64,000 nt of DNA from Coffea arabica (GCF_036785885.1 NC_092320.1:10603557-10667556); one strand, 5' to 3'; numbered from the stretch's first letter, positions 12,935 to 36,600 are shown. Notes: generated from the sequence alone by a model not told the origin. Translations and numbers: made by a program.

Positions 12935-13688
12935 AAATGGCAACGGGGCGGGGTTGGGGATGGGGGAGGACGGGGCGGGGTTGGAACGGAGGACCCCTCC
13001 CCCATCCCCCTCTCCGCTACATACAAATTCCCCCCGCCCCATCCCCCGTCCCCCGCTCCCCCCGTCTCGTCCCTGTCTTGTCCCGCTTCTGCCACAGGGT
13101 TAATAAAAATTTGTTATATTATTTTATTATAGTTAAATTTTAGCAAATAATCAAGTACTAAAATATCAATACATCATCAAATTATTATTCACTGTAATTT
13201 TACAATTGAAACTTATAAAAACAATCAAACAAAAATTATTTGAATACAATCTAACACGATGAAATAAATATAACTAAAGTAGTCAAGTGTTCACTTTTGG
13301 CACAAATACAATTACTAATTCATTATTGTGTTCGTGCTTTTTTTAAGAAAAAAATGTTATTGTATTAAGTGTAATTAGGGATTTAGTATAAATATATAAG
13401 TAAATTTAGTATAACCAATTAATAATTTGTATTAATACACATATATAATTATTAGTATAATTAATAATATCAATTATATTATATATACTAATAGACATCA
13501 TATAATCCATATAACTAATAATACTATCATCATAAGTTTGTAACTAATTAAATTATATATTATATATAATTGTATACATATATATTTATTTTTTTAAAGC
13601 GGGTGGCGGGGCGGGGGATGGCGTGGGGGTACACTCCCCCGCCCCCCTCCTCATTCGCCCCCCGCGGGACGGGTGATTGCCATCCCTG
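12933..13688. mobile_element. GC-rich hAT-like non-autonomous element
   Basis: The left end reads CAAAATGGCAACGGGGCGGG. The right end, reverse-complemented, reads CAGGGATGGCAATCACCCG. Both ends continue for about 100 bp in G/C-runs, and the core (about 13100-13590) is very AT-rich. Ends of the form CA...ATGGCAA with GC-rich arms are common in plant hAT MITEs. No 8-bp target duplication is visible, and the left end abuts or overlaps the LTR end at 12934. The open frames at 12937-13143 (+) and 13560-13802 (-) are low-complexity and not genes. Confidence 0.5.
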
Positions 13689-15853
13689 CCCCCCACCCCC
13701 TTCTCTACAATTGCAACTTTTTGAATTAATTATTGTATGAGATAAATTAGGTAAAAAGGTAAATATGGAAGGTAGAATTTGTATACAATTATCAAGGAAC
13801 AAAGAATATGGATAATAAATAGAGTAAATCTTATAAAAGTATTAAGTCTATTTTTTTGGACACACGTTGACACATTTAAACTGCATCTATCTTATCATAT
13901 AAATACATACATTCACAATGCTCCTTGCATTTAGGCATTTTCCTAAATTAACTATAATTAAAAAAAAAAAACTAGCATCTAGCCAAATTGAAATTTTAAT
14001 TTCAGAAAAATGTAGTAAAGGTGTATGGCGTAAGTTGGCTAAATAACAAATTTCACTTCAATGTTGCGACATTTAAAATCTAACTCTTGACTTGAAGTTT
14101 TTTTTTTATTTCTTTGGAAAATTTTCAATTGATCTTAATTTCCCCCTTTATTTTACAGTCTTAGATCGCCTTTGTTGAAAAGATTCATTTTCGTGCAAAT
14201 CAATTTAACATACGCGAAAAGATAGTCAAAATACATATAGTTGCCCCATTATTAGTATCACTATCTAATATGTTTCTTTTTTTAATACTTGTATTACCTA
14301 ACAAAGCTAATAAAAAAAGTAGGATAAACTGGTAATATCATGTATTTGGTGTTCGCCTCCCCTAAACAAAAATCCTGATTCCGTCTCCGCCTCTGCTCAA
14401 CATGATAGTATAGCTAATTGAGGTCAATAGTGTGCCGTATACAAAGTTTTTTGGGGACGGTCTGAAATTCAAATGAAGCAAATTTTGGCGATCACATAAC
14501 GTAACTGGACAAAATAGTTGAAAGGGACTAATTTATACGCGTGTTTATGAACATTTATCAATGAGATAGAGTATTAAAACACGTACTTAGTTAATTGGGA
14601 TGTTGATCATTGCCTTTGACAAATTATCCAAAGGAAATTGCCTGCCTTTGACATTTCATTGACCGCTAACCGGCATTGTTGAAGATATTTATTAATTGAT
14701 CGCAATACACAATAGAAAAGGTCCGATAGTCTAAATTTTTTTAATGTTTAAAAAAATTCCAAAATATATTATAAAAACTCTGCTACTTTCAAATATTTCA
14801 AAATATATTCTAAAAATATGCTAAAATATACTCTAAAAACTCTATTGCAGTAAAATTGTTTAAAAACATTCTAAAAAATAGCTAATCAAAATGGAGCTTA
14901 GATATCTTTACTTTTTGATGGCTATATTTGGATAGCAAATTTTTCATTTGCATCATAAACACATTTCTCAATCCATCTTTTTTTTATTCCCAACTACATT
15001 TTTATCTCACATACATCATATCACAAACAGTACTACAGTAATTATTCCACAAGAAGTTATTATTTGGAAACAGTAATTATTTCACAAACAGTAATTATTT
15101 GGAATAATACTCTATCCACAAGAAGTTACAAGGAAAACTCTGCGGAATTGAATATAAGAGTCAATGGACTTGTATACCGTGAAAATTTCCACTGAAAATT
15201 GCCATTATCCAACATTTCTTATCTTTTGGTTTTAGAAAATGAATAAAGACTTCATCAATGTTCACACATAGGAGGACTAGGGTCTACCTTTTTCTTATAA
15301 CCTTTATCTTTATTAAGGTTGATTTGACATGAATTTCAGGATAAACATAATTTATAATTGCTAAACACCAAAGTTTTTCTCGTTGCAAATGGTTGCAAAC
15401 TACTTGTAAGAAATCAAAGAGTTGATGAACAATGTTTTTCGTATTGTGTTGTCAAAGATTTGAACAATGAAAATAAAAAAAAAAAAAAATTTGTAAGTAG
15501 GAGGTGACAACTAGTTAATGACCTTTTCATTGGTGGTTAAGATTGATGTTTCAAGAACTAGAAGTCAGCGTTCAAATTTTCCTACCCCTTTTTTCGCATT
15601 TTATAATGAGTCAATACCTCAATTACATGTAGTATAACCAGTCCAACCAAACCTCAAAAGATTTGATGAATTGTACATCAACATAGTCACATTTTTCCAA
15701 AAGGAAGTTAGTTGCCTTTGAGACGTCATTGAATGCTAAGTGCTAACTGGCATTGTTGTTACCTGAAGACTACTTGAAGAGATTTATTTATTGATTGCAA
15801 CATAAAATGATAAAATAGGAAGGTCCGATAGTCAAATTGTCAATTAGATAACC

Positions 15854-15911
15854 ATGACGTAATATGTGACGTAAGATGTGACGTAAGATGTGAGGTAACA
15901 TGTGACGTAAT
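15854..15911. repeat. Minisatellite of ~12 bp unit TGTGACGTAAGA
   Basis: About 4.5 copies of TGTGACGTAAGA with single changes. Four copies keep the TGACGTAA core, which resembles the TGACG target of plant TGA-type bZIP factors. It lies about 1.35 kb upstream of the ALP1-like start codon. Confidence 0.7.
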
Positions 15912-16124
15912 CCGATATTGGGGAATTTGACAATTAAATGAACTGGTGGGAAAAATGTTTTCGCAACAAGTTAATTTCAATATTCCTAAGTCTCAATCTG
16001 GGAAATTATTTTAATGTGAAGGAGGTTTGTAGTATTGAAAAAAGGATTTAGAGTGGAGAGGTGATTTTTTATGCGTAATTAAAATATTTGAGGAAGCAAA
16101 AATAGATTGGTGAAGATGAAGATG

Positions 16125-16125
<1 letters not shown>

Positions 16126-16159
<34 letters not shown>
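16126..16159. repeat. (TA)n microsatellite, about 17 units
   Basis: A simple TA run in the spacer between the hAT-like element and the ALP1-like gene. Confidence 0.9.
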
Positions 16160-16162
<3 letters not shown>

Positions 16163-17259
16163 ACGTCCCAATTACATGTATTACTAATCCAACCAAACCC
16201 CAAAATTTTGATGAATTGCACATCAACATAATCACATTTTGCCAAACAACTTTCTCTGTGTTGAGTCCCATGGTTTGATTTGAGAGCGTCTTCATATTTA
16301 AGTTTATTTAATTATTCTAATAAACTTGAAATTGTGTTCAATTTAACTTGTTGGTTATTATTATTATTTCTGGTAACACGTTTTTTCATCGAACTGATTT
16401 CAAACGAGTTTTTATTAAAGTAACTTGAATTTTTTTACCCATAAATTTAAGTTTTTTGCTAATTGAGTCAATATCAAACTGAGTTTAAAAGTTTACTGAA
16501 TGTAAAATACTGTTTCAACTTGACTTGATTAATTGACCAAACAATTTCACCATGCTTGTCCAAACTCGATTCAAGTATCTTTCAATCCTAATTTATATGT
16601 ATGCAATTTGAGTTTTCTTTGTTAGTTACAGTCCTTTTTGCTGTTTTCCATGTCCACCATCAATGCCCTAAAAAGGAAGGACAAGTACAGAGATAGACCT
16701 ACAGACCTAGAAATTCCATTTTCAGTTGAAACCCCTCATTTTTTCAGACCATCAGGTCGGAGAGCATAGCCAGCACTTTCGACACTTTCTCCTCCCTTTC
16801 CTTCTTCCCCAACCGAAACCCCAGCCCGCCTTTTGACGAAACTTCTAAGTTCCAATACGAAACAAGTCTTCCTTTAATTTCCAAACGTGCCTCTATTCTA
16901 TTATATATTCCCTGGCACCCCCTGATATCATTCCAGCCCAGCAACCGAAACTAATAAAAAACAAAAACCTCCGAGTAACGAACCGCGTACGCTCCCCATG
17001 TCACGATAACCCAAGAAAAAGGCTTATATTTGCCCAAATTCTCCGTACAAACTGTCCGAGTCACCGTCAAACATCCCCACCCTCATCGCCTCTGAATCTT
17101 CCTCTCCGTGTTCCCACCCACACGCGCTTCCTTCTTCGTCCTTCCTATCATCTCCATTTCTATAAGACCTTCCCCAATCTCAATCTTTTTATAGTTCAAA
17201 CAATCCTTGGTGTTCACATCCTTATTCAACAAAATATCAACTACTGCTTTCACACCATT

Positions 17260-18756
17260 ATGGAAATTTCATCTTTCTCGTCACCATATAGTGGTAGTAG
17301 TAGTGAAGATTACCTCTCTTCTAACTTATTCAGTTTCTTTCAAGAATTGGATCCCATTGCTATTCCTACCAACAATACGTCTTCTTCTTCCTCCTCTCAG
17401 AGTAACATTAATCTCTCCAAGAAAAGAAAAAGGGTCGATCACGAGCCTACCTCTTCCTCGATTCAGGACTTTGTTAACACTTTCTTGACTTTTGATAGCG
17501 ATAACAAACAACAAGAACAGCAGCAAGAAGACGAATTCCTTCTCTTTCCATCTCTGGCTTCTTTCTCTCAGTCGCCCTCAAGTACAAGTCCAATGAGAGA
17601 AATGAAAGAGGGTGCTATTGGTACTGCCTCCGAATCCAAAAGGGCTCGTCGGAGTTCGCCTGAAGTTGAAGCACCAGAAGCAGGAACCAGCTCGCAGAGG
17701 AGATTATGGGTAAAGGATCGATCAAAAGCTTGGTGGGAGCATTGTAATAGCCCCGATTTTCCGGAGGAGGAGTTCAGGAAAGCTTTTCGGATGAGTAAAG
17801 CCACTTTTGATATGATTTGTGATGAGCTTGAGTCAGTTGTTACGAAGAAGGATACAATGCTGCGTTTGGCTATTCCGGTTCGCCAACGGGTTGCGGTTTG
17901 TATATGGAGATTGGCTACGGGGGAGCCTCTCCGGGAGGTGTCGAAGCGATTTGGATTGGGAATCTCAACTTGTCATAAGCTTGTCCTTGAGGTTTGTTCT
18001 GCAATCAGGAATGTTTTGATGCCTAAGTTTTTGCAGTGGCCTAATGAGGAGAATATGAGGGAAGTCAAGAGAGGTTTTGAAATGATTTCTGGGGTAGCAG
18101 ATGTGGCTGGTTCGATTTATACAAGCCATGTTCCAATCATAGCTCCTAAGGTTAGTGTTGCCTCTTATTTTAACAAGAGGCATACTGAGAGGAATCAGAA
18201 GACGTCTTATTCGATTACGGTTCAGGGGGTCGTTGATCCTAAAGGTGTTTTTACTGATATTTGTGTGGGATGGCCTGGTTCAATGACTGATGATAAGGTT
18301 TTGGAACAGTCTGCTTTGTACCAGAGAGCAAATAGAGGACTTTTGAAGGATGTTTGGGTTGTCGGAAATGCAGGATTTCCACTTATGGATTGGGTACTAG
18401 TTCCATACACAAGGCAGAATCTTACTTGGACTCAGCATGCTCTCAATGAGAAGGTTGGAGAAGTTCAAAATATTGCCAAAGAAGCATTTATGCGATTGAA
18501 AGCTCGATGGAGGTGCTTGCAGAAGAGGACAGAAGTTAAGCTCCAGGACTTGCCAATTCTGCTTGGGGCATGCTGTGTACTGCATAACATATGTGAAATA
18601 AGGGATGAGGGAATGAGTCCGGAGCTGAGATTCGAATTGTTTGACGATGAAGTGGTACCTGAGAATCCTGTGAGGTCCATGAATGCAGTTCAGGCTAGAG
18701 ATCAAATTGCACACAAGCTGTTGCACCATAACCTGGCAGGCACCACCTTTTTGTAG
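17260..18756 (+). CDS. ALP1-like protein, domesticated PIF/Harbinger transposase, 498 aa
   Basis: One uninterrupted frame from ATG 17260 to TAG 18756. The N-terminus is Ser/Gln-rich with a basic run KKRKR (54-58) that could be a nuclear signal. Residues about 205-242 form a helix-turn-helix region (REVSKRFGLGISTCHKL). The DDE_Tnp_4 nuclease fold follows: D326 (VQGVVD), the second acidic position changed to N370 (VVGNAGFP, where active transposases have GD.GYP), and E408 (AKEAFMRLKARW). The C-terminus LLHHNLAGTTFL matches, from memory, conserved plant ALP1-like genes such as At5g12010. No terminal inverted repeats flank it. Together this points to a host gene rather than a mobile transposase. 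Relatives of ALP1 act with Polycomb or histone deacetylase complexes; the role of this paralogue is not known to me. An AATAAA-type signal lies near 18837. Confidence 0.9.
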   Translation: MEISSFSSPYSGSSSEDYLSSNLFSFFQELDPIAIPTNNTSSSSSSQSNINLSKKRKRVDHEPTSSSIQDFVNTFLTFDSDNKQQEQQQEDEFLLFPSLASFSQSPSSTSPMREMKEGAIGTASESKRARRSSPEVEAPEAGTSSQRRLWVKDRSKAWWEHCNSPDFPEEEFRKAFRMSKATFDMICDELESVVTKKDTMLRLAIPVRQRVAVCIWRLATGEPLREVSKRFGLGISTCHKLVLEVCSAIRNVLMPKFLQWPNEENMREVKRGFEMISGVADVAGSIYTSHVPIIAPKVSVASYFNKRHTERNQKTSYSITVQGVVDPKGVFTDICVGWPGSMTDDKVLEQSALYQRANRGLLKDVWVVGNAGFPLMDWVLVPYTRQNLTWTQHALNEKVGEVQNIAKEAFMRLKARWRCLQKRTEVKLQDLPILLGACCVLHNICEIRDEGMSPELRFELFDDEVVPENPVRSMNAVQARDQIAHKLLHHNLAGTTFL

Positions 18757-20102
18757 TTAGAAGATGTCTGAACTTTTCTTAGCGCTTCTATTCACAGATT
18801 GATTTTTTTTCATGGCTCTTGTCTCAGCCATGCTATAGAATAAAATTCCATTGTAATTCTTTGAAATTTGTAGACGATTTCTTTTACCTTTTGAATTAAT
18901 AGAACCCATCAGGCTGCGCTTCTTTTGAGATTGATTAATATTTAGCCCTGCAACCATCTCCCCTATCATCTTAGTTTACCTTCTGCGCTTCCAGGATCAT
19001 AAACTGCACGAAGTTCCAATTTCACATGCTTTTATTGTTCAGACAGGAAAAATTGATCCTTGAGGATGAATAGAATTTGTTCCTTCCACAGGGGAAATTG
19101 ATTATATGCACGTAACCATACGAGTTGCAGTTAACTAGCTTCTTAACTAGCTTTTTTTGCGGTCAAGCATGATGACAAATTTCTGCCGTTTTGACTGAAC
19201 GGAGATTTTCGTCATTGTGCTTCGTCGATGAAAGTAATTAGGTAAGGATACCAGGAAATAGGCTGACTCGCTTTTTGAGTCAAGTGTCCTTGTTATTATT
19301 AAGGAAAGAAAATGACCAGCAGTTGAAGTTAGGATATCCTTTGATTTGTTTATCAGCAACAGTTGTGACGTGCTTCTAGTTTCTCTTTCTACTGAAAAAT
19401 TCGAAACCTGTTGCTAGGGAAGACAGAGAGCAGGCGGTCCAGTAAAGGTTCTCGTTTGAATTGCATTTTTCTAAATTTTATCTTTAAAAATTATTATAAC
19501 ATAATAAAAAGATGATTAAAAAAAAAAAGTCCCGTCTTCCCGTCGGGTTGAGCCGTAATTCTAAGCTCCAGAATTGATTACAAGTTGGTCAGATTGGTTT
19601 ACAGGTTATCTCCTCCTCCCTGATTCAAGTCTTACCCAAGCTTCTTTTTTTTTTTTCCTGGCCTTCGGGCAAAAGTGCCATAATTAAAGTTAACACGAGC
19701 GACCACGACGACGTCGTCGTCATAATCAGGGCGATGTGTTGGTCAACTTAATGGCCGCTCAGCAAGCCTGTGGGTCCCTTCACCTTGCGGGACCCATCCA
19801 CCTGTCGTCCTCCACGTTAATAGCAAAATGCGGAGGAGAAACGGGCTGTTGTGATTTCTGAAGCTCCCGTTCCGTTCCATAACTCACCTCCTGCCCTTCC
19901 CTTCCCTTCCCTTCCCTACTCTGTTTTTCTACTTCGGTTTGCGTTTTCCCTGTCCCCGCTTCCGCTGTCTCAACCTTCCCCAATTGTTCCCACGCCACAC
20001 CACCTATATACGTAACGTATCCGTATATACAGGTGTGCGTATATTCATGCTGAGACAGCGGTCCGTGGATATATACGCAGATAAATACGTATTCTGAAAG
20101 AT
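18757..20102. other. 3' flank of ALP1-like gene and promoter/5' leader of NDR kinase
   Basis: No gene is seen. There is a probable polyadenylation signal (GAATAAAATT) near 18837, a 16-bp palindrome at 19705-19720, a CCCTT-type pyrimidine repeat near 19895-19915 and a TATA-like block (CACCTATATACG) near 20000, about 100 bp before the NDR start codon. Confidence 0.5.
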
Positions 20103-30960
<10,858 letters not shown>

Positions 30961-33654
30961 TGCAACTTCTGATGTTTTTGTGTATAACTTTGTATGTAAG
31001 AAATGGACCTTCAAACTGATGATTACTTTGGACCTCATCAGATTAAACTTTCTTCAGATGGGCATGCACCTAATGCAATAGCAAGTTCTTGCTGAACGTG
31101 ACTCAGTCACACAAGCCTGATGAAGTCAGTGATTACCTACGCTGCAGAGGATTTATCTTGTACAGACACTAACAAACTTCCTACATGCACTTTGTTGGAT
31201 TCTTTAGCACGCCTTCGATGACCATAAACAGAGTGTTGTATTTTAGCTGCTTATAGGGGGGGAAAAAAATCAAGTCGCTGAGCACATTTACGTGCGTGTA
31301 GACCAGTACATTAGAATGGAGAAGTGAGCGAAAAGAGCGAGTTACCTAGGGATTCAAGTTGTTATGGACAAATGTCATCCAATTTTGTATATGGACAGGT
31401 TGCAGATTTTCTTGGTGAATGGAAATTGTTCCCATTCTGGTGATTGTATGTCTTTTGATCGCACGGATAATTCTTAAACTAGTTTTTCCTCTTCCATTTC
31501 GATTCCTCTCTATTAGCTTGCCCGTACTTTTGATAAAAGTGAATCTCTTATTTTGACAGAATCAATCCTCTTGTAGCATTCAGAAATAATACTAAATCAA
31601 ATGGGTTTTGAAGTTGTAAGATCTTTCCAAAAGCAAAATGAGCTACACACCAAATTGGATTGGATTGCCCACTTCATTCAGATACCCAACAGGTTTAAAC
31701 ACAATTTCATGCCTGGATGATGGTGGAATTCAAGTCTTTTTAAGTATTTGCAGTGGAACTTTGGCAGCATAATGTACATGGTGTAATTGGATGAAGATAA
31801 TAAAACCACCATAATCATAACTCATAATTATGAACTAGAGCTTTCAGCCAATTGCTTTTCTTCCTGGCTTGCTGACTCAAGCTAATCATCTGACTTATTC
31901 AAGCTAATATCTTTGAGAGCTAACTATGCTTTTATGAAGCTACATTATCTAGCTTATTCAACGATTTTTAATTTGTCTTAACATTACAGAAAATCTACTT
32001 TTTTGTTTTCTTTTTATTGTAACAAAGTGATGCTTAGGAATTAGTTCATAAATAACATATTCTATAGCTAATATACTGCTTATGTAGATTATGGGAATAA
32101 CATTTATTTATTTTTGATGTACGATGTCGCTTTTATATAATTATTATTATAATCCCGAATAATAGATTTGGGCTGGGTCGAAAGCAAGCCCAAATACTGG
32201 TTGGCTGGATGCACTTTGGAAGAATACGGTATCGATGACTAAATTTGCAAAGCACAAAGGTCCAGGTGGATAATGAATTCCGGGCTCCATCAAATCCAAT
32301 CGCGGGCTAAAATCCGGTGAATAGTCCACGTTATTTTTCGACAGACCCCCTCCTCCTCCTCCTCCTCCTCGACGACCCTTCCACCGATCAACGACTTCAA
32401 CGACGTCCGTTTACGTACAATTATTTTCTCTCTCTACTCTCTCCATCTCTCAGGTACCCTTTCTCCTAGTCAACAATTCAAATTCAGGAATAATTATATA
32501 TTTTTGTGTGTTATCTTTTTTCTTTTCCCATTTATTTCGCTTTTTTAGGTTTATGAATAGGATTGCCTGCTTTCTCTCTCTTTATTTCATTTTTTTGACA
32601 AAACCCTAATTGAACCCTAAGTTGATCAATTTTGACGTTTGTTTGATTTATTAATGATTGGCAGGATTTTAGGAATTAGGGGCGGTTTGGATCACTCCTT
32701 TCCCTTGGATTTTTCCGTGATTATTTATAGCTCATTTTACCAGGTAATTTCTGTTTTTTCGTTCTTACATTCAAATTTGGCAAATTTTATGTGTATATGC
32801 TTCTATTTCCCTTGAATCTTGTATGTTGATGATTGATAATGTTTTTTAAATCGGTGTTGTTTTAGAGTTATAACATTATTAAATCTCTGCAATCGCTTAG
32901 CTATTAGTTAATTGTAATTAAGGTGGAATTCTGGATGACAATTAGAATTTCTAAGCTTAGTTTGAAGAATAATGCTACTGTGCGGAAATGAAGTATATTG
33001 TACTAAAGAAACGAGGGTGCAAGAAATATCAGCTGGTTGATTAGAAAATGCAGGGCCTGATAAGTCATACTTAAACTGAGAAGAAATGTTGATCTGGTAG
33101 ATTGACCATGCAGAATTAGGGAATTTTTCCGAGCTTTAAGGATTCATTACGATTTTTCTTTTTCTGGGAATAGACATTCCATTTCCGGAGTGCTGTTACA
33201 TAGATATATTGTCTGGCAGACAAACTGTCTGGTGTTCAGAGAAGTTGGCTGGCTTTTATTGATAAGCTTGTTCCTTGAAGGGTTTGTGCAAGCATTGACA
33301 GGGGCTTTTGGAAGAAAATCCACTGTGTTGTGGATCACGGCTGTGTTTATGTACTACTAGTGAAGTTGTTATTGATGCTTTTGTCCTGTGTCATAAATGA
33401 TGGGAACTAGGGTTTTCATTTCAAGTCAATCTTTTTAATTAAAGAATTCAGTGTTCTAAAAATTATCTACTTTGACTTTTTGTGAGTTCTGTTCATATGC
33501 TTTAATTTTATCTTTCTCAGGTGTCTTATTTTCTTATGGCCTTGTACTTATCAAGAATTTATGCTGGGTTTCATGTGTTGTGTTTGTAAAAAATTGCCAT
33601 GCACAACTGTGTAAACACGTTCTGCGACAAAGAGAGAGTGTGGAAACTGATGCG
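30961..33654 (+). other. NDR 3' flank, spacer, and 5' leader of the next gene
   Basis: No coding gene is seen. The 5' leader of the downstream gene probably has three non-coding pieces: one ending at CATCTCTCAG|GTACCC (about 32453), one at about 32666-32742 (GGCAG|GATTTT...ACCAG|GTAATT), and the leader part of the first coding exon starting after TTTCTCAG at about 33521. A (CTC)n run lies near 32349-32369. Confidence 0.5.
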
Positions 33655-36600
33655 ATGTCAGCATCCAGCAAATTCGATCTGTCTTCTAATAGCCCAGACA
33701 GGCCTTTATACACTTCTGGGCAGCGTGGATCCTATTCTGCAGCTTCATTGGAGAGATCTGGTAGCTTTAGGGAAAACACAGAGATGCCAATTTTACCAGC
33801 CATTCCAAACATGAGTAGAGGTAGTTCTGCTGCAACACAAGATGTGATGAGTTTCTTTCAGTGTTTACGATTTGATCCAAAATCAATGGTTACAACCCTC
33901 AAACTTAATCGACCAGTGGATTTTAAGCGACTTGCAAGTGTTTCTTTTGGAATTCCATTGGAAGATCCTTCTTCAGCACCTGCAAAAGGCAAACCAGTGT
34001 CTTCTCCTTCACCTGAGGAATTTAGACGTCTCAAGACCTCTGTCCGTGAGGGCTGTAGAAAAGCTAGGTATTGCTTTTGTTTCATTAATTTCATTTTTTT
34101 TTTGTTTCCATGTGGATTTACAGCAGTGTTGATTCATGCATGAAAAATATTGTATTAAATGTCAGGGAACGTGTAAAGATATTCAATGAGTCATTATCTG
34201 TGATGAACAAGTGGTTTCCAACTATTCAATCACGGAAGAGATCCCGGTCAGATTCCTTTTCCAGTGACCGATCCAATACCTTGTATTCAGCCGATCGATC
34301 AGTTTCGGCTACAGGCATTTCTAAGATGGGTGCTCAGAGTCATGTTGGTGCAAATGGTTTTGACGTGGAGCAAAAATCAGAAGAGAGGACAAAGAATTCT
34401 GTACCAAACAAGCGCACCAGGACTTCTATGGTGGATCCCAGGGTCTGTAGCATTTTTTTATGTCGCCATGCCATAATATTTTCTTGGTTCATATTTATGA
34501 ACGCTGCTTTATTTTGAATTTAGTCTCTTGGGCACTTACGAATACTGGAGCTTCTTGAGCTCATAGAACTATTGTTGTTTTCTAGGTTCTATTAAAGTTC
34601 TCTGCTCAGTTTACAATGTGATTGACATGGGAAATACCTCATCCAGGAGTTTCCTACTTTAACTGGCTTGCTTATATATGTTTCTGTGGGTATCACAGTA
34701 CTGATAGTCAAGGAACAATTACTTTCGTTAGTTCACTGTTAAGTGCGGATATTCTTTTCACTGAAGACATAGTTTGTCTTTTTCTTATCTGGTTACATTG
34801 TTGTCAGGTGGACGGTCTCCTTTCTTTTCTATTTCTTCATAAGTTCTGAAAATTTTTGGATGAACTATACAAAACTGATTTCCGTATTGAGGTTATGTCC
34901 CATTTGCTTTTTCTTTGTGCGATTTGCTGTTCTTTTACACGTCTTTATCTGGACTTTCACTACTTCTCCCCTAGAATTTTCTGTCTGACAGTGTGCAAAT
35001 TTTGCATCCTTAAATATGTCATCAACTTGTTAGATTAACCTACAAGTTAGTTACAACCTCCAAAATGCTGTTGTTGCGTGCTTATTTATATTAATTTGCT
35101 ATATTTCTGAATGTTTTTATTCTGGACTTTCAGTTTTGCTCCTTTAGAGCTTCAATCTTTGTCTGACTATGTATAACAATTTTTGCATCCTTAATTATGC
35201 CTCATTTATTATACTCTGCTACAATCTAGTTACAAGCTTCCAAAATGGTACTGAAGTATGTGTTTAATTTGACATAGGCGGATGCAAGGGCTAATACTCT
35301 TGCTAGGCCTTCAGGGACTGCAGATAGAGATAGGGAAATATTGAAAATTCCCAGTAGTAGTGCAGTCCAAAGCGAGGATCGGCCATCACCTTTAGGTGTT
35401 GATGGATGGGAGAAATCCAAGATGAAGAAAAAGCGGTCTGGGATAAAGCCAGATGTTGCTGCAAGCTCATCAGCAGCAAAACCTATGGATGGCTCTAGAG
35501 ATTTTAAACAAGGGATGCAACCGCGGCTTCTTGCTGATGCCCGGTCAAGGCTGAGTGAGAGCCATGGCTTCAGGTACTGCTTTTAGTGTATCATTTTGTG
35601 CATACATTTAGTATTGATTGTATTAATCTTCCTCTGTTGAATTTGCTTTTATAATGGTGTAGATGCTTGGATTTTCATTCTTCTTTGTTTTGTCCGTATA
35701 TTTGATTTGAACTTTCACTTGCAGCCATAATAGGTTAAAGTAGGAATACCTTCCATTCTAGAGTTTTAAGTCTCATTCCGCATGGTCTTCCATAAAACAT
35801 TTTTTTCTGAATCATGTCTACTTTTTGTGATGCAGACCTGTTGCTAATGGAGGCATGAGCAAAGTTGATGGTTCCTCACAGCAAAGCAGTTCAGGCACAC
35901 GATCATCAATCTCTCGGCTGGAGCAGGATAACAGCCCCCTTCTCCATGATAAAAGGGATCGCCCTACAGATAAAGAAAAAGTTAATTTGAAAGCTATTAA
36001 CAAGTATGTGTGGCATTTAACTGCATATTCTCCGAGATTCTTGTTTTGGGATCCATTTCTTTTTAATGACATTGTTATGTGGTCCTTTCTTCTTGGTAAT
36101 ATGTCATTAGTTTGTGTCATTGAGATTCTGCCTCCTCACTTTCTGTTTGTCTGCTTCGATTTTTAGTCTGTTGAAGTTAAATGAAGCTGTGCTCTTTTGT
36201 TTGTTTTCTTTTTTATCCCCCCTCCACCCAATTGTACAACCAGGACAAGTGCTCGAGAAGATTTCAGCTCTGGTAGCCCTACATCAAGCACAAAACTGAA
36301 TGCAACTCGAGGTCCACGGTCAGGTTCAAGTGTTGGGCAAAAATTGTCACCTGTGGTTTCTCATGCAACAGCTGCCAATGATTGGGAAGTTTCTCAGTGC
36401 ACAAGCAAAATACCTGCTGCAGTTGGTGTAAACAGTCGGAAACGGACACCGTCGATGAGGTCTTCATCACCTCCTGTTGCCCAGTGGGCCAGCCAGAGGC
36501 CCCAGAAAATCTCAAGAACAGCAAGAAGAAGTAATTTCATACCTATAGTGCAGAGCACTGATGAAACCTCTGCTTTGGACACGGCATCTGCAGACACTGG

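Larger units (their letters stand above)
13689..17259. other. AT-rich intergenic spacer and ALP1-like promoter
   Basis: No gene is seen. The stretch holds dispersed partial duplications (14639-14732 with 15712-15833, and 15640-15710 with 16185-16250), a short TGACG-containing minisatellite at 15854-15911 and a TA repeat at 16126-16159. The last 150 bp before 17260 are pyrimidine-rich, with possible TATA boxes TCTATAAG (about 17159) and TTTTTATAG (about 17187). Confidence 0.5.

Noticed and set aside
12937-13143. 68-aa Gly/Arg/Pro-rich open frame
   Set aside because: It lies entirely in the G/C-run arm of an hAT-like element and has no codon structure.
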